Shown: positions 26,566-33,690 of the stretch, in pieces
Layout of the letters: each line of letters starts with the position of its first letter
Numbering within the stretch: the stretch's first letter is position 1
Assembly: GCA_965369325.1 (NCBI GenBank)
Contig: CBDUQI010000017.1
Coordinates: forward strand, 1-45,356
Origin: CBDUQI01 sp965369325
GTDB taxonomy: Bacteria; Pseudomonadota; Gammaproteobacteria; Steroidobacterales; JBCBZW01
Direction: 5' to 3'
Length of the DNA stretch: 45,356 nucleotides
Program-made: the position numbers and the translations under genes
Notes under the pieces: generated by a model
Databases searched by the model: none
Seen by the model: only the letters and a program-made list of their open reading frames with translations
What the model was told of the DNA's origin: nothing

Positions 26566-27651
26566 GTGATTCCAACACAGATGGCAGCGGTGCTGCTCAC
26601 CGGGCATGGTGGCCTGGATAAGCTGGCGTACCGCGAGGACGTGCCCACGCCTCGTGCCGGGCCGGGCGAGGTGTTGATCAAGGTGGCTGGGGCGGGTGTC
26701 AATAACACTGACATCAATACCCGCATTGGCTGGTACTCCAAAGACATTACCGTGGATACCAACGCCGGCGGCGCTGCCGGGTTTGACGGTGTGGATGCGG
26801 CGGACTCCCGTTGGTCTGGCGCGGCCGTCGACTTCCCCAGGATTCAGGGCGCTGATTGTTGTGGCCGTATCGTGGCGGTCGGCGAGGGAGTGGACGCGGC
26901 GCGGATAGGGCAACGGGTAATCGTGCGCAGCATGTTTGCGCCTGCCTCGGGGCCACAGGGATATGAGTACCATACCTTTGGCTCGGAGGTGGATGGTGGC
27001 TTTGCTCAGTACGCGCGGGCGCTCGCGCGAGAAAGCTACGCCGTGGACTGTGACTGGTCTGATGTCGAGCTGGCATCCGTACCTTGTGCTTTTTCGACCG
27101 CCGAGAATCTGCTGCACCGGGCATCGGTGGGGCCTGAGCGCGTACTGATCACCGGTGCCTCTGGTGGCGTGGGCTCGGCCGCAGTGCAGTTGGCGCGTCG
27201 CCGGGGCGCACAGGTGATTGCGGTCGCGAGTGCGGACAAGGCGGCCGCTGTGCGGGCGCTTGGCGCGCACCAGGTGCTCGATCGCGACAGCGATCTGTTG
27301 GCTACGCTGGGGCGTGATTCGATTGATGTGGTGGTGGATCTGGTGGCTGGGCCAAACTGGCCCGTACTGCTGGATGTGCTGTGCAACGGCGGGCGGTATG
27401 CGTCGTCCGGCGCCATTGCAGGTCCGATTGTCGCGCTGGACGTACGCACCCTGTACCTCAAAGACCTGAGTTTTTTCGGATGTACCTACCAACCGGCAAA
27501 GGTGTTTGAAAACGTGGTCGGGTACATCGAGCGGGGCGAAGTTCGCCCGACGGTTGCGCAGACCTATCCGCTGGCCGATATTGCGGCGGCGCAAACGGAC
27601 TTTTTGGCCAAACGCCATACCGGCAAACTGGTGCTGGTACCGCCTTCCTAG
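26566..27651 (+). CDS. MDR-family (quinone-oxidoreductase-like) alcohol dehydrogenase
   Basis: 361 residues of the medium-chain dehydrogenase/reductase fold. The N-terminal GroES-like domain includes GEVLIKVAGAGVNNTDINTR and QGADCCGRIVAVGEGV; the NAD(P) Rossmann motif is ITGASGGVGSAAVQLARRRGA (about residue 200). The structural-zinc cysteine cluster is missing and an Asn replaces the usual zinc-ligand Cys (GVNNTD), as in zinc-independent quinone oxidoreductases. The GTG start at 26566 has AGGAG seven bases upstream. Divergent from the PYROXD2-like gene, which suggests a joint redox role, but the substrate is unknown. Confidence 0.88.
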   Translation: MIPTQMAAVLLTGHGGLDKLAYREDVPTPRAGPGEVLIKVAGAGVNNTDINTRIGWYSKDITVDTNAGGAAGFDGVDAADSRWSGAAVDFPRIQGADCCGRIVAVGEGVDAARIGQRVIVRSMFAPASGPQGYEYHTFGSEVDGGFAQYARALARESYAVDCDWSDVELASVPCAFSTAENLLHRASVGPERVLITGASGGVGSAAVQLARRRGAQVIAVASADKAAAVRALGAHQVLDRDSDLLATLGRDSIDVVVDLVAGPNWPVLLDVLCNGGRYASSGAIAGPIVALDVRTLYLKDLSFFGCTYQPAKVFENVVGYIERGEVRPTVAQTYPLADIAAAQTDFLAKRHTGKLVLVPPS

Positions 27652-27865
27652 ACCCCGATCGCTGGTAATCGGCGTGGCCGCTGCGGTGCTCGGATGCCGG
27701 CCATCGAGCTGGCGGGCCTGGATATCGCTGAGATGGATGAGCGCGCAATAGACATCTCGGAAGTCAACGATGCGGGGGCGGTAATGCAAGGCCGCTCGGA
27801 CAGCGCTTAGTAATAGGAACGATAAGGAAAACACTAGGGCTACAGTTGAAAGCTGGGGTGGAAAC

Positions 27866-28042
27866 ATTGCCGATATCGGGCCAATTTACCCGTTCGTCGG
27901 TACCGAGTTTGTGCTTTTCGTGATAGGCGTCGTATTCTGGCTTGGCTGGCATATTATGCAAATGACACGCGAGCGCAAAGGGTGGCAAGAGGATCTGGCA
28001 CGGTACAGCGGCAAGAGCCCACCGTCAGAGCCCGACAGCTAG
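27866..28042 (+). CDS. Small single-TM protein (58 aa, rare start codon)
   Basis: A short frame with protein-like composition. From an ATT codon at 27866 it reads IADIGPIYPFVGTEFVLF..., one strong hydrophobic helix (FVLFVIGVVFWLGWHIM) and then a basic, polar tail (TRERKGWQEDLARYSG ... PSEPDS). There is no ATG in a useful place. GGGGTGG lies four to seven bases before the ATT; a GTG at 27911 would give 43 residues starting inside the helix, which is less likely. A perfect terminator follows 18 bp after the stop. It sits upstream of the AGCS symporter gene but is cut off from it by that terminator. Function unknown; possibly a small membrane subunit or toxin-like peptide. The start codon is the weak point. 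Confidence 0.6.
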   Translation: MADIGPIYPFVGTEFVLFVIGVVFWLGWHIMQMTRERKGWQEDLARYSGKSPPSEPDS

Positions 28043-28059
28043 CTCATCAGCAAGCGCAA

Positions 28060-28094
28060 CGCCCTCTGTCACCGATGGTGGCAGAGGGCGTTTT
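28060..28094 (+). terminator. Rho-independent terminator
   Basis: CGCCCTCTGTCACC-GAT-GGTGGCAGAGGGCG is a 14-bp stem with one G-T pair and a three-base loop, followed by TTTT. It ends the small membrane-protein transcript and separates it from the AGCS symporter gene. Confidence 0.93.
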
Positions 28095-28202
28095 ACCGAC
28101 AGTTACGCGGGTAGCAATGCTGCTATTCGCGCTCTGAGTTGCTCGCGGGGTCTCGCCGATGCGGAACCCAAATAGTCTTTGCGCTGACCAAGGGTGACCC
28201 GC

Positions 28203-29720
28203 GTGCAGTCGATAGCAACTCAGTTAAGCAGCATTATCTGGAGCCCTGCGCTCATTTACTTGTGCCTTGGGGCCGGGTTGCTGTTCTCGATCCTTACCCG
28301 CTTTGTTCAGGTTCGCCACGTTCGCGAAATGCTCAGGCTGATGTTCTCTGGGCGCAGCTCTGACAAGGGCATCTCGACCTTCCAAGCGTTGTCTGTTTCG
28401 CTGTCTGGTCGTGTTGGCACTGGCAATATTGCGGGCGTCGCGGCGGCCATCGGCTTTGGCGGTCCCGGTGCGGTGTTCTGGATGTGGATGGTGGCCTTCC
28501 TGGGCGCTGCGACGGCGTATGTGGAATCCACCCTCGGTCAGATTTACAAAGAAGAGGCAGATGGGCAGTACCGCGGTGGGCCCGCCTATTACATCGAGAA
28601 GGCCATCGGCAACAAGACTTATGCGATGGCGTTCGCGCTTACCACCATTGTCTCCTGCGGCCTTTTGTTCCCAGGGGTGCAGTCCAACAGTATCAGCCAT
28701 GCTGCCGAACTGGTGTTCGGGCCGGGGCAGGCGATAAACACCGTCGTTGGCGAGTTGAATGCAACCAAGCTGGTGACAGCAACCGGTGTGGTGGTGGTGT
28801 TGGGTTTCATTATCTTTGGCGGTGTTAAGCGCATCGCACACTTCGCTCAGGTGGTAGTGCCGTTGATGGCCCTCGCCTACATGGTGACTGCGCTTGGCGT
28901 GGTGGCGCTGAATATTACCCGAGTGCCGGAGATATTCTTGTTGATTGTGGGCGATGCGTTCAGTCCCATGGCCGGGCTGGGCGCAGCCATTGGCTGGGGT
29001 GTAAAACGTGGCGTGTACTCGAACGAGGCGGGCCAGGGCAGCGGACCGCACGCTGCGGCTGCGGCCGAAGTGGAGCATCCTGCCCAACAAGGGTTGGTGC
29101 AGGCATTTTCGGTCTATATCGATACACTGCTGGTGTGCTCGGCCACCGCCTTCATGATCCTGGTTACCGGTTGCTACAACGTCCACGGGGCTGGAGATGC
29201 GTTCTTGATCCAGAACATCGTTACCCCTGTCGCGGCCAACAGTCCCGCCTTTACCCAGTTGGCTGTTGAAAGTGTTTGGCCGGGCGTGGGCAAACCGTTT
29301 GTAGCGGTTGCGCTGTTTTTCTTCGCCTTTACCACGGTGTTGTCTTATTACTACATGGCCGAAACCAATGTGGCCTACATCCGACGCACCTTCAAAGTGC
29401 GGGGTTTGATGTTGGCGCTCAAGGTGTGTTTGATGCTCTCGGTGTTCTCCGGAGCACTCCGACCTGCCACCTTTGCCTGGTCCCTGGGCGACATCGGGCT
29501 GGGTCTGATGGCGTGGATGAATATCGTCGGGATTTTGATCATTGGTTTAGCGGCAAACCCGGCGATCCAGGCATTAAGAGATTACGAGTCGCAACGGCTT
29601 GCCGGTACCAGGCAGTACCGCTTTGATCCTAGGCAACTGGGCATAAAAAACGCCGAGTTCTGGAACAAAAAAATCGATCGTGACAACACACATGTGGCCG
29701 AGCAGGAAAATGCTCGCTAG
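28203..29720 (+). CDS. AGCS-family sodium:amino-acid (alanine) symporter
   Basis: 505 residues, about eleven hydrophobic segments, normal for the alanine/glycine:cation symporter family, which imports small neutral amino acids with Na+. Family motifs seen: SLSGRVGTGNIAGVAAAIG near residue 70, GGPGAVFWMWMVAFLG, GGPAYYIEKAIG, and SNEAGQGSGPHAAAAA. The start GTG at 28203 is chosen because AGGG (28191-28194) lies eight bases upstream; GTG 28194 overlaps that site. Last genes in the plus direction before the convergent cohesin-like gene. The exact amino acid is not readable. Confidence 0.92.
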   Translation: MQSIATQLSSIIWSPALIYLCLGAGLLFSILTRFVQVRHVREMLRLMFSGRSSDKGISTFQALSVSLSGRVGTGNIAGVAAAIGFGGPGAVFWMWMVAFLGAATAYVESTLGQIYKEEADGQYRGGPAYYIEKAIGNKTYAMAFALTTIVSCGLLFPGVQSNSISHAAELVFGPGQAINTVVGELNATKLVTATGVVVVLGFIIFGGVKRIAHFAQVVVPLMALAYMVTALGVVALNITRVPEIFLLIVGDAFSPMAGLGAAIGWGVKRGVYSNEAGQGSGPHAAAAAEVEHPAQQGLVQAFSVYIDTLLVCSATAFMILVTGCYNVHGAGDAFLIQNIVTPVAANSPAFTQLAVESVWPGVGKPFVAVALFFFAFTTVLSYYYMAETNVAYIRRTFKVRGLMLALKVCLMLSVFSGALRPATFAWSLGDIGLGLMAWMNIVGILIIGLAANPAIQALRDYESQRLAGTRQYRFDPRQLGIKNAEFWNKKIDRDNTHVAEQENAR

Positions 29721-29797
29721 ATGTTCGAGGGATTCGTGTCGTCCCATGTCAACTGCGGTATTCACAAAGACTGATACGCTACCTCTAAAGAGCTATT

Positions 29798-29830
29798 GGA
29801 GGTGCGGGCAGACCTCCGCCAGATATTTTT
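29798..29830 (+). terminator. Weak terminator of the AGCS gene
   Basis: GGAGGT-N8-ACCTCC forms a 6-bp stem, then after seven bases comes a run of six T. The gap between stem and T-run makes this a weak candidate for ending the symporter transcript. Confidence 0.45.
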
Positions 29831-29833
29831 TAA

Positions 29834-31966
29834 CTACAGCGCTGATCCTCTGATCAGAACGGTAATGCCGTCGCCGGCCGTCACCTCAATACCTGTGTCT
29901 GTGCAGCGGATCACGCCGCTGCCGGGCAGGTAACCAGCCTGGGCCTGAGTGGTGCGGTTCTTGCACACGGCAATGATGTTGTCAGTCACCACGCCGCCGG
30001 CCAGCGCCAGCATCTGCTCAGCCAGCGCAACTGCCGGCACCAGCACATCCACGGTATCGCCGGACGCCGCCAGCAGCCCGGCGGCTTCACAATCCACTAC
30101 GCCGTCGATGGCGGGTGCGGTCACCTGAGTGCCAGCGGTGAGGTTCTTGCAAATGCCAAAGCTCACCACGCCGACTGGTATGGAAGCCCCGATCACGGTT
30201 GCCTTGCCCTCAATCGTCACGGTGATGTCGGGCTCGGACGGGTCATTCGAAGGTATGTCAAAGCTGTCTGCGAACTCGCCCGCTGTCACGGGTTGGAAAA
30301 TGACATCAACGACGCAAGCATCATCTTCGCCCAGAGTAGTACCCGAGCACTCATCAAGCATCACAATGAATGGTGCGGCAAGCGGATCAGCTTGTGCGAT
30401 ATTCCCAATGAGCAACAGGCCTTCGCCATCGTTGCGGATCACGTAGCTGGCATCAACGGGCACGTTCGCACGCGTGTCAGGGGGCGGCGTGCTCAGCAAA
30501 GTAAGATCTGCAAGCGCAATGGTGCCGGATCCGGTGAGCACTAATGTGCGCAACAGGCCGCCCGGATCATCGGAGTTGATATCCAGACCGTCTTCAAAGT
30601 CGCCTTCGAAAGTAGGTGAGAATGTGACGTCGAACGTGCATTCACTACCTACGGGTAGCACTTGGTTCGCGCAGGTCTGCCAGTTGCCGGTGAACGGGGC
30701 TTCCAGTGGATCTTCAATGCCAATGTCGCCGAGTTGCAGATCGGCGCTGCCAGCGCTTGTGAGTGTGATGGTGACGGTTTCACTCTCGCCCTCGTTTACA
30801 TCCGGGAATTGATAGGTATTAGTGTTGCTGGAGTCGGGTGTCGCGATGCGAAGTCGGGAGGTGCGTTCGCGGGCCAGGCCCGATGTCTCGACGCTAAAAT
30901 ACGGACTGAAGTTGGCATCCGTACTGATTCCGATCGAGTCCTGTTCCAGGTCAGGGTAATGTTGGGAGAAGCCAACCTGTATGGTGCATTGTTGTGAAGG
31001 TGCCAGCACTGCGCCGGTGCAGCCGTCGCTGTTCAAAAAGAACGGCGCTTCGAGTGCTTCGAATTCACCGATAGCGGTGATTGCAACGTCAGCCTCGCCA
31101 ACGTTGGTTAGGGTGACGGATTGGATTTCCGTCTCGCCGAGGAAGGGGGCAAAAGACAATCTGTCATCGTCGATGAGCAGTTCGCCGATAGGACCCTCTT
31201 CAACGAACACCACGCTGGGGAACAATTCAAGGCCGGTGCAGGCCGGATCGAACAGGCAAGCGAATGGTCCGCCCAAACCACCGTCGTTCAGAGTGATAGC
31301 GGCGAGTGTGTCGGGTACTGCGAGCAATACAAACTGCATCTCGGCGACCACCACCGGTTGCCCGAGGAGGCCGATGCCCACAAAGTCACCGGCAGCGGCC
31401 TGAATCAGTCCGCCGTCGGGCACCACGGCAGGCGGGTCCAGTACGATGCACTGCGAAGTGGGGAGGTCGCATGTCTGCCCTATGATATCGGTCAGCACGT
31501 ACTGAAAACTGTCCGGTACATACTCGAGCAACAGCCCGTTCCAGCTGATCACAAAACCACCGCCCAGAATCGGGTTGCCGACGCCGTTGTAAATCACCTC
31601 CAGTGTGATGACCTCGCCCAGTTGCTCCGGCCCGATGATCCCGGGCTGGAGTGACACGCCGAATGCGTTGGGATCACGGGCCTGCACCTGCTGCTTGCTC
31701 TGCATGCCGGCAGCTTCTTGCAGCAGCGCCAGATCGGCAAAGTCCACGATGCCATCAGCGTTGAGGTCCGCCTGCGCATCGTTGGAGAAGAACACACGCT
31801 TCATCGCCATCATGTCGGCCAGGTCGACGGTGCCGTCGCGGGTCAGGTCTGCCGATCCGCCATAGGCAGCCGGGCCGAATGCCATTGTGAAAACGCAAAT
31901 GAGCAATGCGCCAAGTCGGGCGAGGCGAGTACTCGCGTGGGTGCTGAATATTGTGGTGTGCATCAT
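29834..31966 (-). CDS. Secreted dockerin-like/cohesin-like protein with choice-of-anchor-D domains
   Basis: 710 residues. A signal peptide ends at about residue 37 (FGPAAYGG). Directly after it (about 38-86) come two dockerin-like calcium loops, DLTRDGTVDLADMMAMKRVFF and DLNADGIVDFADLALLQ. Residues about 100-257 read as a cohesin-like beta-sandwich: VSLQPG...EVITLEVIYNG, ILGGGFVISWNGLLLEYVPDSF, GLLGQPVVVAEMQFVLLAV and DTLAAITLND. Three choice-of-anchor-D (ASPM/Hydin-like) domains follow (about 265-590), each with a VTLTN/VTITLTS strand, EAPF and a Cys-containing QCTIQVGF/ECTFDVTF motif. The C-terminus holds two copies of a CKNxT...C...GD motif. No membrane anchor is seen. The start at 31966 has AGAGGG; a TTG at 31984 would add six residues. 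It may act as a scaffold for other dockerin-like proteins in this window. Confidence 0.8.
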   Translation of the reverse strand: MMHTTIFSTHASTRLARLGALLICVFTMAFGPAAYGGSADLTRDGTVDLADMMAMKRVFFSNDAQADLNADGIVDFADLALLQEAAGMQSKQQVQARDPNAFGVSLQPGIIGPEQLGEVITLEVIYNGVGNPILGGGFVISWNGLLLEYVPDSFQYVLTDIIGQTCDLPTSQCIVLDPPAVVPDGGLIQAAAGDFVGIGLLGQPVVVAEMQFVLLAVPDTLAAITLNDGGLGGPFACLFDPACTGLELFPSVVFVEEGPIGELLIDDDRLSFAPFLGETEIQSVTLTNVGEADVAITAIGEFEALEAPFFLNSDGCTGAVLAPSQQCTIQVGFSQHYPDLEQDSIGISTDANFSPYFSVETSGLARERTSRLRIATPDSSNTNTYQFPDVNEGESETVTITLTSAGSADLQLGDIGIEDPLEAPFTGNWQTCANQVLPVGSECTFDVTFSPTFEGDFEDGLDINSDDPGGLLRTLVLTGSGTIALADLTLLSTPPPDTRANVPVDASYVIRNDGEGLLLIGNIAQADPLAAPFIVMLDECSGTTLGEDDACVVDVIFQPVTAGEFADSFDIPSNDPSEPDITVTIEGKATVIGASIPVGVVSFGICKNLTAGTQVTAPAIDGVVDCEAAGLLAASGDTVDVLVPAVALAEQMLALAGGVVTDNIIAVCKNRTTQAQAGYLPGSGVIRCTDTGIEVTAGDGITVLIRGSAL

Positions 31967-32369
31967 GTTGTCCCTCTTCCGCAAGTGTTGCTGCGCGGGG
32001 CAGCCTTTGCGTTGTTGTCTTGTGCGCCAGTAATGCTGCGACTACCAACAGTGTAGCAGGCGAAACCGATGGTCAATTCAGGCGCGATGACCGGAAGCGT
32101 CAGGTAGGAAAGCTGGGCGGTGCGAAGTGCACTTGGTCTGGATGTTAAACGCGCCCGTCCGGATACACATCCACCAGATTCACATCTGGGTTTCCGTGCG
32201 CCTCCTGAATCCCGACTTCGGATGCTATCTGGCTGATTGATGGCTCGGCAGCGCGTAAGCGCGTTGGCATACTCAACGTTATTCTTTCGCGGGCAGAAAC
32301 ACGGTACTCGCTATGCGCGGAATGGTATTAGACTAATGTGCTTGTTCCTGGACGTGCGCGAATCAGGCG
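31967..32369. other. Promoter region of the cohesin-like gene
   Basis: 403 bp with no supported gene. For the minus-strand cohesin-like gene, TTGACC (about 32074) and TACACT with 15-bp spacing is a tentative sigma-70 pair, tight in spacing. Plus-strand open frames here lack features. Confidence 0.35.
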
Positions 32370-32400
32370 AAAAAAAACCCGGCGCCAGGCCGGGTTTTTT
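32370..32400. terminator. Bidirectional rho-independent terminator
   Basis: A-run, AACCCGGC-GCCAG-GCCGGGTT, then T-run: eight A on the left and six T on the right. On the minus strand it lies 18 bases past the stop of the VPxPA-CTERM gene, with a T-run of eight there. It can act on both strands. Confidence 0.93.
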
Positions 32401-32417
32401 AAACGTATTTGAGCCGA

Positions 32418-33071
32418 TCAGGCTTTGCGACGCTTGCCAAAGCCGAGCAGACCCAATGCTGAACCGAACAGCCACACGGCAGCCGGAACCGGCACGGCGG
32501 CAGCAATCGACACTGAGATATTGTCGAAGTACACATCCGAAACACAATCATTGTTCGCACCACATACAGCGCCCAGCTGCAAAGTGATGCCTCCGGACAC
32601 ATCGGAGCCGGCAAAGGTGGTGAACATATAAGTGGTCCACTCTTGCGGATCTGCGGCCGCGAACAACGGACCACCGCCAAGAATTTCGGCAGACGAGGTA
32701 CCGCCGCCATCGACTTCTGAAAAGAACTCTGCAAACACCAGGCCACCAATCGCGGTGGTGCCACGCATGTCGAAGGAGATGGTGACCTCATCACCCGGGT
32801 TTACCAGGCCGATACCAATGTTGGCGTTCTTGATGAGCGAGTTAATGGGTAGGCCGTTGGCGACCAAATTGGCAGAGTAGGTGCCGCTCGACGGGTTGGC
32901 AGTGCTTATTGACTGCACACCACCGTTTTCAAACTGCGTCCAGCCACTGAAGTCGCCCGATTCGAAACCGCCGTTGTTGGCGAGCTCGATGGTTGTACCG
33001 CTGGCGATAGCGCCAGCTGAAAAAAGCATGAGACTGGCGGCCATCACGGGCGCGCGAAAATGAGTAAGCAT
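32418..33071 (-). CDS. VPxPA-CTERM secreted protein, carbohydrate-binding-like fold
   Basis: 217 residues. A signal peptide (MLTHFRAPVMAASLMLFSAGAIAS) precedes a beta-sandwich resembling CBM4/9 or discoidin-type modules: NGGFESGDFSGWTQF, ITLQLGAVCG, DCVSDVYFDNISVSI. The C-terminus is a PEP-CTERM-class sorting signal of the gammaproteobacterial type: VPVPAAVWLFGSALGLLGFG then KRRKA, i.e. motif, hydrophobic helix, basic tail. Such proteins are cut and anchored or released by an exosortase, often as part of exopolysaccharide biofilms; no exosortase lies in the window. A sigma-54-like promoter and a palindrome are found upstream. Two cysteines (about residues 167 and 173) may form a disulfide. 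Confidence 0.9.
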   Translation of the reverse strand: MLTHFRAPVMAASLMLFSAGAIASGTTIELANNGGFESGDFSGWTQFENGGVQSISTANPSSGTYSANLVANGLPINSLIKNANIGIGLVNPGDEVTISFDMRGTTAIGGLVFAEFFSEVDGGGTSSAEILGGGPLFAAADPQEWTTYMFTTFAGSDVSGGITLQLGAVCGANNDCVSDVYFDNISVSIAAAVPVPAAVWLFGSALGLLGFGKRRKA

Positions 33072-33127
33072 GGTTATCCCCTTGTACTTAGTCCAAGCCC
33101 GTTTCTTCCCAGGCCTTGTTATAGCCA

Positions 33128-33143
33128 GGCAATTTAAGCACCT
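33128..33143 (-). promoter_or_regulatory. Sigma-54-like promoter candidate
   Basis: On the minus strand, AGGTGCTTAAATTGCC matches the sigma-54 pattern (TGGCAC-N5-TTGC) with GG at -24, GC at -12, exactly ten bases between them, and full TTGC. It would place the transcript start near 33117, about 45 bases before the VPxPA-CTERM gene. PEP-CTERM genes in several bacteria are sigma-54 controlled, which raises the odds. The -24 element itself is only a partial match. Confidence 0.4.
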
Positions 33144-33167
33144 GACCCATAGGGCGCGCCTCCAAAA

Positions 33168-33181
33168 TGACAGCGCTGTCA
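33168..33181. promoter_or_regulatory. Palindrome TGACAGCGCTGTCA
   Basis: A perfect 14-bp palindrome about 25 bp upstream of the sigma-54-like element. It may bind an activator of the VPxPA-CTERM gene, although it is closer to the promoter than most enhancer sites. It shares the TGTCA/TGACA half-site with the palindrome upstream of the SdrD-repeat gene, in opposite orientation. Confidence 0.4.
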
Positions 33182-33245
33182 GTACTCAACATACTACCAA
33201 AAACAGAAGTAAGCAAATGGGCACCACCGGGGGCGCAGGCAGTCC

Positions 33246-33299
33246 TGCTAATTTCATAGCTAGTTGCTAAATTTGTAGCATCTTGCTAATATTTGAGCT
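33246..33299. promoter_or_regulatory. Triple BlaI operator array, 19-bp period
   Basis: Three 16-bp sites of form TGCTA-N6-TAGCW start at 33246, 33265 and 33284, exactly 19 bp apart: TGCTAATTTCATAGCT, TGCTAAATTTGTAGCA, TGCTAATATTTGAGCT. The third has one changed base in the right arm and ends just before the BlaI start codon. BlaI/MecI proteins bind palindromes of this size as dimers, so autorepression of the blaI-blaR-like operon is the natural reading. The promoter must lie in or just above this array. Confidence 0.7.
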
Positions 33300-33300
33300 C

Positions 33301-33690
33301 ATGATCACTAAGCTCCAGAAACTAAGCCGCCGCGAGCGAGAAATCATGGATATCCTGTTCGAGATGCGCGAGGCCACCGCGCAGGAAGTCCGTGAACGTT
33401 TGCCGGACCCGCCCAGCAATTCAGCCGCGCGGGCATTGCTCGCCAGGCTCGAGAAAAAAGGCCTGATCAGGCACGTCGCGCGAGACCTCCGTTATGTCTA
33501 TTTGCCGAGCATTCCACGTGAGGAAGCTCAGGAATCTGCGTTGTTGAGAATGGTGCGTGTCTTTTACGATGGTTCGCTTGCGAATGCGGTCACCGGCATG
33601 GTGGAACAATCCAGTGGCAAGCTAACGGATGAGGATCTGAAGGAACTCGAGGCGGCGATTCGCAGCGCCAGGCAACGGAGGCAAACATGA
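33301..33690 (+). CDS. BlaI/MecI-family repressor
   Basis: 129 residues, typical for the family. The winged-helix opening KLSRREREIMDILFEMREATAQEVRERLP, given here in two parts (LSRREREIMDILFEM; ATAQEVRERLP), and NSAARALLARLEKKGLIRHV are standard BlaI/MecI DNA-binding sequence. The C-terminal helical part (about 80-125) would mediate dimerisation. In classical systems the repressor is cleaved after the partner M56 peptidase is activated. The stop overlaps the next start by four bases (ATGA), so the two genes are translationally coupled. The start ATG is the only sensible one, though its ribosome binding site is poor (GAG three bases away) and overlaps the third operator. Confidence 0.93.
   Translation: MITKLQKLSRREREIMDILFEMREATAQEVRERLPDPPSNSAARALLARLEKKGLIRHVARDLRYVYLPSIPREEAQESALLRMVRVFYDGSLANAVTGMVEQSSGKLTDEDLKELEAAIRSARQRRQT

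Noticed and set aside
26425..27867. A 480-codon minus-strand open frame opposite the MDR oxidoreductase gene
   Set aside because: It is the exact antisense of a well-supported enzyme gene; its translation is Arg/His/Pro-rich with no domain, typical of shadow frames in GC-rich DNA.
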